A DNA stretch of 64,000 bases from Ornithoclostridium sp944380285 (GTDB lineage Bacteria; Bacillota; Clostridia; Christensenellales; UBA3700). The first letter of the stretch is position 1; each line of letters opens with the position of its first letter. Under the pieces are notes generated by a model. The model was not told where the DNA came from. It made no database searches and saw nothing but the letters and a program-made list of their open reading frames with translations. Positions 1-7,859 of this stretch are shown piece after piece. A program made the translations under genes and the position numbers. Where the stretch lies: the NCBI GenBank assembly GCA_963931165.1, contig OZ006985.1, positions 62,001 to 126,000 on the forward strand, written 5' to 3'.

Positions 1-1081
1 CACCCTTCTTCGCGGTGAATGAGATGTGGCGCACCGCCTCGGCGTCGCCGCCGTAGCTGTACGCGACGTCGTCAAACACGATGTCGCCGTCCACGTTTGC
101 GTCGATGGGGTGCTCCGGAGTGACGACCGACGCCGGCGTGTCGAGCACGTCCGCGACGCGCTCCGCCGACACCGCCGCCCTCGGCATCAATACGAACGCC
201 ATCGACAGCATCATAAAGGACATGATGATCTGCATCGCGTATTGGATGAACGCGATCATGTTGCCGACCTCGGAGATGTCCTTTGCGCTGACCGCCGCGA
301 TCCATACGACCGCGATGCTGACGCCGAACATCACCATCGTGATCGCCGGGTTGAGGATCGCCATCACCCTGTACGCAAACAGCGATGTCCTGGTCAGGTC
401 CTTGTTGGCGTCCTCAAAGCGCTTTTCTTCATGCGCTTGGGTGTTGAACGCGCGGATGACCATAAGTCCGGCAAGTTCGTCCTGCGCGACTTGGTTGACG
501 CGGTCGATCTTGGTCTGCATTTGCTTGAACTTGGGCAGCACCGTCGCGATCATCGTGATGATCGCGACCAAAAGCACCGCGACAGCGACAGCGACGACAA
601 TGACCAATCCCGACATGCCGCGACTGAACCGCACCGCCTTGATGATGCCGCCGATGCCCATGACGGGCGCGAACATCACGAGGCGCAAAAACATGATGGA
701 AAAGATCTGGATCTGCGTGATGTCGTTGGTGCCGCGCGTGATCAACGAAGATTGCGAAAACTTGTCGAACTCCGCGCTCGAAAAACTGCCCACCTTGGCG
801 AACACGTCATAGCGCAGATCGCGCGCGAGCGCCGCGCCCACCGTGGACGAAAAATAGCCGACCAGGATCGCCGAGACCGCGCATCCCAGCGCGACCGCCA
901 GCATCTTGATGCCGATCGACCAAATTTGATCCATGTCCCCCACCGCTATGCCCGACGTGATGATGTCGGACATATAGGTCGGCAGCTGAAGCTCGCACAA
1001 CGCCTGACAGACGAGGAATGCGGTCGACAGCAGGATCATCAGCCAATATTTTGTGTAGTATTTGACAATAGTCTTTTTCAT
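1..1081 (-). CDS. ABC exporter, membrane domain (3' end cut by window)
   Basis: The gene runs off the left edge. About 360 codons are visible, starting at an ATG with a GGAGG ribosome binding site. The N-terminal part has the six-helix membrane domain of exporter-type (multidrug/lipid) ABC proteins, including the SLITRGTND segment typical of these domains. The last visible residues (VAYSYGG) are the A-loop at the start of the nucleotide-binding domain, so Walker A, signature and Walker B lie outside the window. Such proteins usually act as heterodimers with a second half-transporter, expected further left. The substrate cannot be told from the sequence. The family assignment is firm. Confidence 0.9.
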   Translation of the reverse strand, partial: MKKTIVKYYTKYWLMILLSTAFLVCQALCELQLPTYMSDIITSGIAVGDMDQIWSIGIKMLAVALGCAVSAILVGYFSSTVGAALARDLRYDVFAKVGSFSSAEFDKFSQSSLITRGTNDITQIQIFSIMFLRLVMFAPVMGIGGIIKAVRFSRGMSGLVIVVAVAVAVLLVAIITMIATVLPKFKQMQTKIDRVNQVAQDELAGLMVIRAFNTQAHEEKRFEDANKDLTRTSLFAYRVMAILNPAITMVMFGVSIAVVWIAAVSAKDISEVGNMIAFIQYAMQIIMSFMMLSMAFVLMPRAAVSAERVADVLDTPASVVTPEHPIDANVDGDIVFDDVAYSYGGDAEAVRHISFTAKKG

Positions 1082-1143
1082 CGACTATGCCTCCGAAAAA
1101 TTGTTTTCAGTTCTTGCGCGGCGCGCGCATTATTATATGTTAC

Positions 1144-1172
1144 AAGGTATCACAAATTTATACTCTTGTCAA
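1144..1172 (-). promoter_or_regulatory. Promoter of ABC exporter gene
   Basis: TTGACA (1167-1172) and TACCTT (1144-1149) are separated by 17 bp, about 60 bp upstream of the exporter start. The 88 bp beyond it (1173-1260) show nothing recognisable. Confidence 0.6.
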
Positions 1173-1260
1173 CGCCGCACGCCGCGACTGTGCGAATTAT
1201 ACTATGCCAAACTTAAAAGCTTATTAAAATGTTAGGCAACCGAACAAAGCTCCGCTTTTT

Positions 1261-1757
1261 GAGAGGGCACCATTGCGCAGTTCTGCTCAATCGGCTTACG
1301 CCTCATATACGCAGGCGCAATGGTTCCCTCTCAATACTCACCCTCCAGCGCGGCACGCTCGCTCACCGCTCACGACCGCGCAAAGTGCCCTCGTCGAAGA
1401 GCGCGGTCATTCGACGAGGGCGTTATCGTATCTCGCCCAAGCGCGGTTGGGCGAGATGTAATCGTAACCTTATACACAAAAAGCAACTTTTCGTTTTGAC
1501 TTTTATAAAGCGGAAAAATTGACGACACTCGTCGCGCGGAACCGCGCTTCCCGCGCGACTTGATAGCGAAGTCACCGAATGACCGCGCTCTTCGGGGACT
1601 TCACCTTACGGGACCGCGAGCGGTGAGCGAGCGCTTGTCCCGTGGGAAGGGGTATTTTAGGGGAAAACCGAAAATAGCGAGTATGAAAAACGCGCACAGT
1701 TTGCAAGCAAACGCGCGCGTTTTGATTCGAAGCGTTATTTTCGGGTGTCCCCTAAAA
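1261..1757. repeat. Cluster of seven consecutive hairpins (structured intergenic element)
   Basis: No believable gene lies here. Inverted repeats follow one another: 1261-1278 with 1315-1332 (17 of 18 paired), 1387-1398 with 1410-1421, 1431-1440 with 1447-1456, 1531-1539 with 1551-1559, 1568-1579 with 1591-1602, 1608-1614 with 1637-1643, and 1655-1679 with 1733-1757 (22 of 25). The last arm supplies the TAG stop codon of the MATE gene. An AT-rich stretch around 1465-1515 shares words (GTAACCTTATA, TTCGTTTTGAC) with the element at 11.6-12.06 kb, which suggests a repeat family. Whether it is a structured RNA, a MITE or a 3' UTR cannot be told from one sequence. Confidence 0.6.
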
Positions 1758-3125
1758 GCGGAGCGGTCTCTTCCCCGATATAAAGTATCCGCCAAGCGCA
1801 AACGCAAGCCCGACGATCCAGCCGATCGCGTACGCCCAGCATACGCCGGTGAAGCCCAGCGACGGCGCGAGGATGTATGAAAACGCGACGCGGAAGACGA
1901 GGTCGCCGCCCGTCGCGAGCATGAACAGGAGCATCTTGCCTTCGCCGCGGTGAAGTCCGTTGAAGACGAGCTCGACGCCGACGAGCAGGTAGAACGGCGA
2001 AGTGATCGTGAGGAAGAGCTTGCCCGCATCGACCATTTCGTCAAAGCCGGCGTCCTGCGAACCGGCGAACAAACCTATCAAAAACCGAGAACAGGTCAAG
2101 GAAACTATCAAGAACGCCGCCGAAACGGACAGCGCGAGCACGTTGCCCCACTTCAATCCGCTCTTGACGCGGTCGCGCGCGGCGACGGCGAGGTTTTGGG
2201 CGGTGTAGGCGCTCATCGCGTTGCCGAGCATGTTGTTGCACGAAATGCACATCGTGTTGACCTTGACCGCGGCGGTGTAGCCTGCGATCACAGACGGCGA
2301 AAAGCCGTTGACCACCGCCTGCACGAACAGAAGCCCTACGGGCACGAACAGTTGTTGAAGCATGCTGGGCACGGCGATGTGCAAGATGGAGCGCAATTGC
2401 GACAGCGAGAACGGCTTGACCCTGCCCTGCCGCTCCGACTCGCTCTCCTCGGCGCGGACGAGGCGGCGCAGCTTGACGAACATCCACCAAAGCGACGCGA
2501 CGCACGCCGCGCCCTGCGCGATGAACGTCGCCCAAGCAAGTCCGCTCACGCCCCAACAAATCCCGCATTGCTCGACGGTGAACACGAGGTCGAGCACGAC
2601 GTTGACGACCGACGAACATATCAGCAAGATGAGCGGCGTGCGGCTGTCGCCCATCGCGTTGAACGCGGCGGTCGCGGCGTTGTAGAGCATCACGAACGGC
2701 ACGCCGTAGGTGTAGATCGCAAGATAGTCGCTGCTGTCGGCGAAGATGATCTCGTCCGTCTTGAGCAATTTGAGCACGGGATCGCAAACCGCCACGCCGA
2801 CCACCGTCAAGACCGCGCTCGCCGCGAACATGGACAGCAACGTCGTCCCTACAGCGGTGCTCATGTCGCGATAGCGCCGCGACCCCATCAGGTTGGCAAT
2901 GACGACCGCCGCGCCCTGAGACGCGCCGATCGCTATGCCCGTGTAGATCAGCGTCACCGGATAGGACACCGACGTCGCGGACAGCGCGTTGACGCCGAGC
3001 ACGTTGCCGGCAATGATACTGTCGGCGAGATTGTAGAGTTGTTGGAAGATGTTGGCGAGGATCATCGGGATCGCGAACTTGATCAACACCGATGACGGCT
3101 TGCCCATCGTCAGATCTTTTACCAT
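1752..3125 (-). CDS. MATE family efflux transporter
   Basis: A 457-residue integral membrane protein with about twelve hydrophobic segments, the normal size for multidrug and toxic-compound extrusion (MATE) proteins. The N-terminus has the typical GKPSSVLIKFAIPMILANIF start and the QQLYNLADSIIAG segment of helix 1. The MATE repeat recurs in the second half (AVPSMLQQLF). It would export cationic compounds using Na+ or H+ gradients; the substrate is not predictable. It is a single gene with its own promoter. Its last codons and stop lie inside a long hairpin, suggesting that the repeat inserted at or replaced the original 3' end. Confidence 0.93.
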   Translation of the reverse strand: MVKDLTMGKPSSVLIKFAIPMILANIFQQLYNLADSIIAGNVLGVNALSATSVSYPVTLIYTGIAIGASQGAAVVIANLMGSRRYRDMSTAVGTTLLSMFAASAVLTVVGVAVCDPVLKLLKTDEIIFADSSDYLAIYTYGVPFVMLYNAATAAFNAMGDSRTPLILLICSSVVNVVLDLVFTVEQCGICWGVSGLAWATFIAQGAACVASLWWMFVKLRRLVRAEESESERQGRVKPFSLSQLRSILHIAVPSMLQQLFVPVGLLFVQAVVNGFSPSVIAGYTAAVKVNTMCISCNNMLGNAMSAYTAQNLAVAARDRVKSGLKWGNVLALSVSAAFLIVSLTCSRFLIGLFAGSQDAGFDEMVDAGKLFLTITSPFYLLVGVELVFNGLHRGEGKMLLFMLATGGDLVFRVAFSYILAPSLGFTGVCWAYAIGWIVGLAFALGGYFISGKRPLRF

Positions 3126-3152
3126 GCGGCAGCTCCTTCCCTTACCGCTAAA

Positions 3153-3181
3153 AAGATAGCACCGAAAAGCGCGATTGTCAA
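3153..3181 (-). promoter_or_regulatory. Promoter of MATE gene
   Basis: TTGACA (3176-3181), 17-bp spacer, TATCTT (3153-3158). It lies about 27 bp upstream of the start codon, leaving a very short leader. Confidence 0.65.
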
Positions 3182-3220
3182 CCTTTGCGGATACGTTTTC
3201 TCACAAACCGCGGACGGCGC

Positions 3221-3256
3221 AAAAAAAAGACATACGCCGAGGCGTATGTCTTTTGA
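3221..3256 (-). terminator. Rho-independent terminator after rpsI
   Basis: A perfect 10-bp stem (3229-3238 with 3241-3250) with a two-base loop, followed on the minus strand by eight T (3221-3228). It ends the rplM-rpsI transcript. Confidence 0.9.
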
Positions 3257-3271
3257 CAATGCAACGTCGAA

Positions 3272-3691
3272 TCAACGCTTTCTGAATTGAGGAGCCTTGC
3301 GAGCCTTCTTCAATCCGTACTTCTTGCGCTCCTTGGTGCGCGGATCCCTGGTCAGGAAGCCCGCCGCCTTGAGCGTCGACTTGTAACTCTCCGCATCCGC
3401 GAGGACGAGCGCCCTTGCGATGCCGTGCCTGATCGCACCCGCCTGACCGGTGAAACCGCCGCCGCAGACGTTGACGAACACGTCGAACTTGTTCAGCGAA
3501 TCGGTGAGTTCGAGCGGCTGACGAACGATCAGTTTGAGGGTGTCAAGCCCGAAATACTCGTCGATCGTGCGCTTGTTGATGGTGATGGCGCCGGTGCCGC
3601 CCGGGATGAGTCTGACCCTGGCGATCGCCTTCTTGCGTCTGCCGGTACCCCAATATTGCAACTTCTTCTTGGTTTTCTTTGCAGTAGCCAT
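3272..3691 (-). CDS. rpsI: 30S ribosomal protein S9
   Basis: A 139-residue protein with the S9 signatures: GTGRRKKAIARVRL near the N-terminus, GGGFTGQAGAIRHGIARAL in the middle, and the basic tail ending FRKR that reaches the decoding centre in the 30S subunit. The N-terminal lysine-rich extension before YWGTGRRK is short. It sits 15 bp downstream of rplM in the usual Bacillota order and is followed by a strong terminator. Confidence 0.98.
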   Translation of the reverse strand: MATAKKTKKKLQYWGTGRRKKAIARVRLIPGGTGAITINKRTIDEYFGLDTLKLIVRQPLELTDSLNKFDVFVNVCGGGFTGQAGAIRHGIARALVLADAESYKSTLKAAGFLTRDPRTKERKKYGLKKARKAPQFRKR

Positions 3692-3706
3692 ATCTTGAAC
3701 TCCTTA

Positions 3707-4135
3707 TCAGAATTTGAGCGGTTCGGGCATCTGTGCCGCGTGGTTGTGCTCGGCGCCCGCGTAGACGCGCAGCTTCTTGAGCATCTGTCTGCCCAGCGAA
3801 TTCTTGGGGAGCATACCCTTGACGGCGAGCATGACCGCCTTCTCGGGTTTGGTCTCCATCAACGTCTTGTACTGGATCTGCTTCAACCCTCCGACATAAC
3901 CGGTGTGGTAGGTGTGATACTTCTTCTCGAGCTTCTTGCCGGTGAGGACGACCTTTGCGCAATTGACGACGATGACGTGATCGCCGGTGTCGACATTGGG
4001 CGTAAAGGTGGGCTTGTTCTTGCCTCTCAAAACGCTCGCGACATTGCTTGCAAGGCGACCGAGGGACATATCGGTGGCGTCGACGACGTACCACTTTCTC
4101 TCGACATCCTGCGGCTTTGCCATATATGTCTTCAT
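3707..4135 (-). CDS. rplM: 50S ribosomal protein L13
   Basis: A 142-residue protein, standard length, with the L13 features KWYVVDATDMSLGRLAS, GDHVIVVNCAKVVLTGKK, YHTGYVGGLK and the C-terminal GMLPKNSLGRQMLKKLRVY block. It is an early-assembling 50S protein. It is the first gene after its own consensus promoter. The roughly 65-nt leader has two overlapping short stems (GGAGA with TCTCC; CCTC with GAGG), which could be an L13 autoregulatory leader as in other Bacillota. That last point is inference. Confidence 0.98.
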   Translation of the reverse strand: MKTYMAKPQDVERKWYVVDATDMSLGRLASNVASVLRGKNKPTFTPNVDTGDHVIVVNCAKVVLTGKKLEKKYHTYHTGYVGGLKQIQYKTLMETKPEKAVMLAVKGMLPKNSLGRQMLKKLRVYAGAEHNHAAQMPEPLKF

Positions 4136-4207
4136 ATGAGACCTCCGTGTGATAATTGCCTCTTGTCGGAGAGGGGCTTGTTCTCCTTCATTCGTGCGTG
4201 CCTTAAT

Positions 4208-4236
4208 ATATTATCAATAGTGTGACGTTCTGTCAA
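4208..4236 (-). promoter_or_regulatory. Consensus promoter of rplM-rpsI inside truA stop
   Basis: TTGACA (4231-4236), exactly 17 bp, TAATAT (4208-4213). The -35 hexamer contains the TGA stop codon of truA (4233-4235), so ribosomal-protein transcription starts immediately after truA and can be set independently of the ecf operon. Confidence 0.85.
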
Positions 4237-5030
4237 TCGTTTGCGCCCACTTTTTTGCGATTTTCAATGCAAAAACCGTCCGAAAGCGGCGCGCCGTAGT
4301 CGACGGACACCAAAGTCAGCCCCTTCCCTTCCAAAGTCTTGCCCGCATTCGCGCGCTTTTTGCCGGCGATGATCCCCTCCATCGCGTCCGCCGGAAAGCG
4401 CCCGCGCCCTATGTCGATCAGCGTCCCCGTCATCGAGCGCACCATGTTGTGCAAAAAGCCGTTGCCGGTGTAGTAAAAATCGAGCTGTCTGCCCTCCTCG
4501 CTCACGTCGATGTGCACGTCGTAGAGGGTGCGGACGGTGTTGTCCATCTTGCTCTCGGACAGCATGAACGCGCGAAAATCGTGCTCGCCGACCAGCGCGC
4601 GGCACGCCGCCTTCATCTTGTCCACGTCGACGTCGTAAAAACAGACGTGGCAATACTTCTCTTTGAGCGGAGCGTGGATCTTGGACAGATAGACGCGATA
4701 GACATACGTCTTGCGTTTGGCGGCAAAGCGCGCGTGAAAACTCTCGTCCACGCGGTAGCACGCCTTGATCGCGATGTCGCGCGGCAGCAGCGGATTGACC
4801 CGAAAGCCGAAGTCGGACGCGTCTATCTCGACGTCGCAGTCAAAGTGCGCGACCTGCGCCATCGCGTGTACGCCGGTGTCCGTCCTGCCGCTGGCGATCA
4901 ATGTGATCGGACATTGCAACTTGAGCGAAAGCGCCTCTTCGACCGTCTGCTGTACGGACGGGAAGTTGCGCTGGCGCTGAAAACCGTAATAGTTCGCGCC
5001 GTCGTATTCGAGCACGATCGCATATCTCAT
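4233..5030 (-). CDS. truA: tRNA pseudouridine(38-40) synthase TruA
   Basis: A 265-residue enzyme that isomerises uridines 38-40 in the anticodon stem-loop of many tRNAs. The catalytic aspartate is in SGRTDTGVHA (Asp51). The N-terminal LEYDGANYYGFQRQ and the later GFLHNMVRSMTGTL block are also family signatures. The start at 5030 is chosen because it overlaps the ecfT stop as ATGA, showing translational coupling. An upstream in-frame opening merely reads through ecfT in another frame. Confidence 0.96.
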   Translation of the reverse strand: MRYAIVLEYDGANYYGFQRQRNFPSVQQTVEEALSLKLQCPITLIASGRTDTGVHAMAQVAHFDCDVEIDASDFGFRVNPLLPRDIAIKACYRVDESFHARFAAKRKTYVYRVYLSKIHAPLKEKYCHVCFYDVDVDKMKAACRALVGEHDFRAFMLSESKMDNTVRTLYDVHIDVSEEGRQLDFYYTGNGFLHNMVRSMTGTLIDIGRGRFPADAMEGIIAGKKRANAGKTLEGKGLTLVSVDYGAPLSDGFCIENRKKVGAND

Positions 5031-5875
5031 CCCGCAAGCCCCTTGACGAACTCGACGATGTAGCCGTCCAAGCCGCCCAACAGATATTTGTCCAAAAGTA
5101 TCAACGTCGCGAACACGAGCACGATGAGCGTCGCGACCGCGTCCTTGACCCCGAATTTGAGCACCTTCATCTTGGTGCGATGCTTGGACGCGTTGTAGCA
5201 CCTCGCGTCGAGCGCGTCCGCAAGCTCGTCCGCGCGCCTGATCGCGCTGACGAAAAGCGGTATCAACACCGGGAGCATCGCCTTGATCTTTTTGACCAAT
5301 CCGCCGGTGTCGATCTCGGCTCCCCTCGCCTTTTGCGCCATCATTATCTTGTCCGTTTCGTCCATAAGACCGGGGATAAATCTGAGCGCGATGCTCATGA
5401 TGAGCGCGATGTCGTGAACGGGCACCTTGATGTAGGTCAAGGGGTGCAAAAGGCTCTCGATCGCGTCCGTCAATTCGACGGGCGTCGTCGTGAAGCTGAG
5501 CAGCGACGTCCCCATCACCAACAGGGAGATGCGCAGCGCCATCTTGATCGCAAAATCTATGCCGCCCAAGGTGATCTCGATGATCCACCAATCGACAAGC
5601 ACCTTGCCCTCGTGATAGAAGAAGATGTTGATCACCGCAGTGAAGATCATCAACACGAGTATCGCTTTTACGCTTTTGAAAAGAGTTTTGAGCGGGATCT
5701 TGGCGACGGCGGTCACCGTGAACAAAAACAGCGCGACGAGCGCATATCCGCAATAGGACGCGACAAAGAAAATGATCACCATGTAGATGAGCATGAAGAT
5801 GATCTTCGCGCGCGGATCGAGGCGGTGGATGACGCTGCCGGTGGGATAGTATTGACCGAAAGACACGTCTCTCAT
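5027..5875 (-). CDS. ecfT: ECF transporter transmembrane protein EcfT
   Basis: A 282-residue membrane scaffold of the energy-coupling factor module. It couples the two ATPases to exchangeable substrate-binding S components for vitamins and trace metals. Several hydrophobic helices occupy the first 130 residues and the C-terminus. The cytoplasmic coupling region holds the first Ala-Arg-Gly motif (AQKARGAE), while the second is altered (DALDARCY, Cys in place of Gly). ATGA overlaps link it to ecfA2 upstream and truA downstream. No S-component gene lies nearby, so this is the shared group II type. Confidence 0.95.
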   Translation of the reverse strand: MRDVSFGQYYPTGSVIHRLDPRAKIIFMLIYMVIIFFVASYCGYALVALFLFTVTAVAKIPLKTLFKSVKAILVLMIFTAVINIFFYHEGKVLVDWWIIEITLGGIDFAIKMALRISLLVMGTSLLSFTTTPVELTDAIESLLHPLTYIKVPVHDIALIMSIALRFIPGLMDETDKIMMAQKARGAEIDTGGLVKKIKAMLPVLIPLFVSAIRRADELADALDARCYNASKHRTKMKVLKFGVKDAVATLIVLVFATLILLDKYLLGGLDGYIVEFVKGLAG

Positions 5876-6822
5876 ACTTCCCCTCCCGCGCCGCCGAACG
5901 CCTCGTCCGAGCCGAAATCGAACTGCGCTGCGCTCAACTTGGCGATGTCCGTTTCGTCCATATTGTTTTTGTCAAATTTTCGCACTATCGCGCGCACCAG
6001 ATCGTCGGCGTTGACAACGTCGCCGAGGTCTATCCCACGCGCCCTCAGCTTGTCCGCAATGCGCACCGCGCGCGGTATCTCGAGCCCCATCGCCGCCAGC
6101 TCTTCGGAGCGGCGGAACAGCTCGTTCATGGGCAGGTCGAACGCGACCCTGCCGTCGTTGAACACGACTATGCGGCTCGCAAAACGCGTGATCTCGTCGA
6201 CGTCGTGCGAGATGACGATGACTGTCGGCGAACACTCCTTTTTGAGGCGCGTGATCAATTCCAAGATCTGCTCTTTGCCGTACGGATCGAGCCCGGCGGT
6301 CGGCTCGTCGAGCACGAGCACGCGCGGCTGCATCGCGATGATGCCCGCGATCGCGACGCGTCTCTTTTGACCGCCCGACAGCTCGAACGGCGCCCTTCCG
6401 CGGATGTCCTCGAAGTCCAAGCCGACAAGGCGTATCGCCCTCTCGACGCGGCGGTCGACCTCCTCTTGCGAAAGCCCGAGATTTTTGGGTCCGAACGCGA
6501 CGTCTTTCTCGACCGTGTCCTCGAACAGCTGATACTCGGGATATTGAAAGACCATCCCGACCGTGCCGCGCAATTTGCGCAGATCCTGCTTGTTCTTCTT
6601 GTCGGGTACGAGCTTGATGTCGAACACGTCGATCGAGCCGCTCTGCAACTTGATCAGCCCGTTGAGATGCAATATGAATGTCGATTTTCCGCTGCCGGTA
6701 TGCCCCAAAATGCCGACGAAATCCCCCTCTTCGATCGAGAGATCTATCCCGTCCAGAGCGCGCTTCGCGAACGGCGTGCCCGGCGAATAGGTGAACGCGA
6801 GATCCTTCACTTCAATGCGCAT
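5872..6822 (-). CDS. ecfA2: ECF transporter ATP-binding protein EcfA2
   Basis: A 316-residue ABC ATPase of the energy-coupling factor module. Walker A is GHTGSGKST (40-48), the Q-loop is in VFQYPEYQLFE, the signature is LSGGQKRR (148-155), Walker B is VLVLDEPTAGLDP and the switch histidine is in VISHDVDE. The ATG at 6822 lies within the last codons of ecfA1 (16-bp overlap). The C-terminal 60 residues are longer than the minimal ATPase, as usual in EcfA2. It pairs with EcfA1 as a heterodimer on EcfT. Confidence 0.95.
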   Translation of the reverse strand: MRIEVKDLAFTYSPGTPFAKRALDGIDLSIEEGDFVGILGHTGSGKSTFILHLNGLIKLQSGSIDVFDIKLVPDKKNKQDLRKLRGTVGMVFQYPEYQLFEDTVEKDVAFGPKNLGLSQEEVDRRVERAIRLVGLDFEDIRGRAPFELSGGQKRRVAIAGIIAMQPRVLVLDEPTAGLDPYGKEQILELITRLKKECSPTVIVISHDVDEITRFASRIVVFNDGRVAFDLPMNELFRRSEELAAMGLEIPRAVRIADKLRARGIDLGDVVNADDLVRAIVRKFDKNNMDETDIAKLSAAQFDFGSDEAFGGAGGEV

Positions 6823-7643
6823 ATCGCCTCCACCAGCTCGTCCTCGCCGACGATGTGCGGGTCGATGTCCAGCCCCGCCGCGTGCAGCGCGACCGCGACG
6901 TTGGTGACGTACGGCACGCCCAATTTGATCTGCCTCAAAAGCCCGTATTGTTTGAAAACTTCGCTCGGCTTGCCGTCGGCGACGACCAGCCCGTCGTTCA
7001 TCACGATCAGCCTGTCCGCGCCGAGCGCCTCGTCCATATAGTGAGTGATGTGGACGACGGTCATCCCCTCTTCGCGGTTGAGTTTGCGCGTGACCGCCAT
7101 CACCTCGTCTCTGCCCTTGGGGTCGAGCATCGCGGTCGCCTCGTCGAGCACCATAACGCGCGGCTTGATCGCCAGCACGCCCGCGATCGCGAGCCTCTGT
7201 TTTTGCCCGCCGCTGAGCTTGAACGGCGTGCCGTCGCGGTACTCGCTCATCCCGACCTGTTCGAGCGCCTGATCGACGCGGCGGATTATCTCCTCGCGCT
7301 CGACGCCGAGGTTCTCGGGTCCGAACGCGATGTCGTCGGCGACGTTGGTCGCGATCATCTGGTTGTCGGGGTTTTGGAAGACCATGCCGACGCGGCTGCG
7401 CACGTCGTATATCCTCTTCTCGTCCTTGGTGTTGACGCCGTATACGACGACGTCTCCGTTTGTGGGGACGAACAGCCCGTTGAGCAGGCGCGCGAGCGTG
7501 GATTTGCCGCTGCCGTTGTGCCCGACGAGCGCGACAAAGCTGCCCTCCTCGATGGAGAGGGTCACGCCTTTGACCGCCTCTTGCCCGCTCTCTTCCGAGC
7601 CGGGATAGGCGTAATGCACGTCTTTGAGCTCTATCGCGTTCAT
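6807..7643 (-). CDS. ecfA1: ECF transporter ATP-binding protein EcfA1
   Basis: A 278-residue ABC ATPase and the first gene of the ecfA1-ecfA2-ecfT-truA operon. Motifs visible are Walker A GHNGSGKST, Q-loop VFQNPDNQ, signature LSGGQKQR and Walker B VMVLDEATAMLDP. Here the catalytic glutamate is present (DEAT), with the Ala-for-Pro change typical of EcfA1. The start at 7643 is preferred over an in-frame ATG eight codons upstream, because GGAGG sits just before 7643 and would otherwise be coding. It heterodimerises with EcfA2. Confidence 0.95.
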   Translation of the reverse strand: MNAIELKDVHYAYPGSEESGQEAVKGVTLSIEEGSFVALVGHNGSGKSTLARLLNGLFVPTNGDVVVYGVNTKDEKRIYDVRSRVGMVFQNPDNQMIATNVADDIAFGPENLGVEREEIIRRVDQALEQVGMSEYRDGTPFKLSGGQKQRLAIAGVLAIKPRVMVLDEATAMLDPKGRDEVMAVTRKLNREEGMTVVHITHYMDEALGADRLIVMNDGLVVADGKPSEVFKQYGLLRQIKLGVPYVTNVAVALHAAGLDIDPHIVGEDELVEAICALK

Positions 7644-7666
7644 ACGACCTCCGCAAAACTTTTTCA

Positions 7667-7695
7667 ATTATAGCACACACGCGCGGATATCGCAA
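7667..7695 (-). promoter_or_regulatory. Promoter of ecfA1-ecfA2-ecfT-truA operon
   Basis: TTGCGA (7690-7695), 17-bp spacer, TATAAT (7667-7672), about 24 bp upstream of the ecfA1 start. The leader is too short for a riboswitch. Confidence 0.7.
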
Positions 7696-7779
7696 CAAAA
7701 CGCGCACGGTTGAGCGCCCGCCGCCGCGCGTCCGCGCCTCTTTTCGCATGCGAAATTGCATATATTGGGTCGAAATTTA

Positions 7780-7808
7780 TTGACTATCACGCGCGCAGGC
7801 GATATAAT
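7780..7808 (+). promoter_or_regulatory. Promoter of pyruvate:ferredoxin oxidoreductase
   Basis: TTGACT (7780-7785), 17 bp, TATAAT (7803-7808), about 50 bp upstream of the start codon. It is divergent from the ecf promoter 85 bp away. Confidence 0.8.
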
Positions 7809-7859
7809 ATCGTTGAGATTGAGGACACGATGTGTCCAAACTGTTATCGGAGGTTACAA

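Noticed and set aside
4233..5753. 506-residue version of TruA
   Set aside because: The extra N-terminal half is an out-of-frame reading of ecfT; the 265-residue form starts at the ATGA overlap.
5872..7761. One 629-residue fusion protein covering both ECF ATPases
   Set aside because: Only the distal half is protein-like; the proximal half is an Arg-rich out-of-frame reading of ecfA1, and a proper start for ecfA2 exists at 6822.
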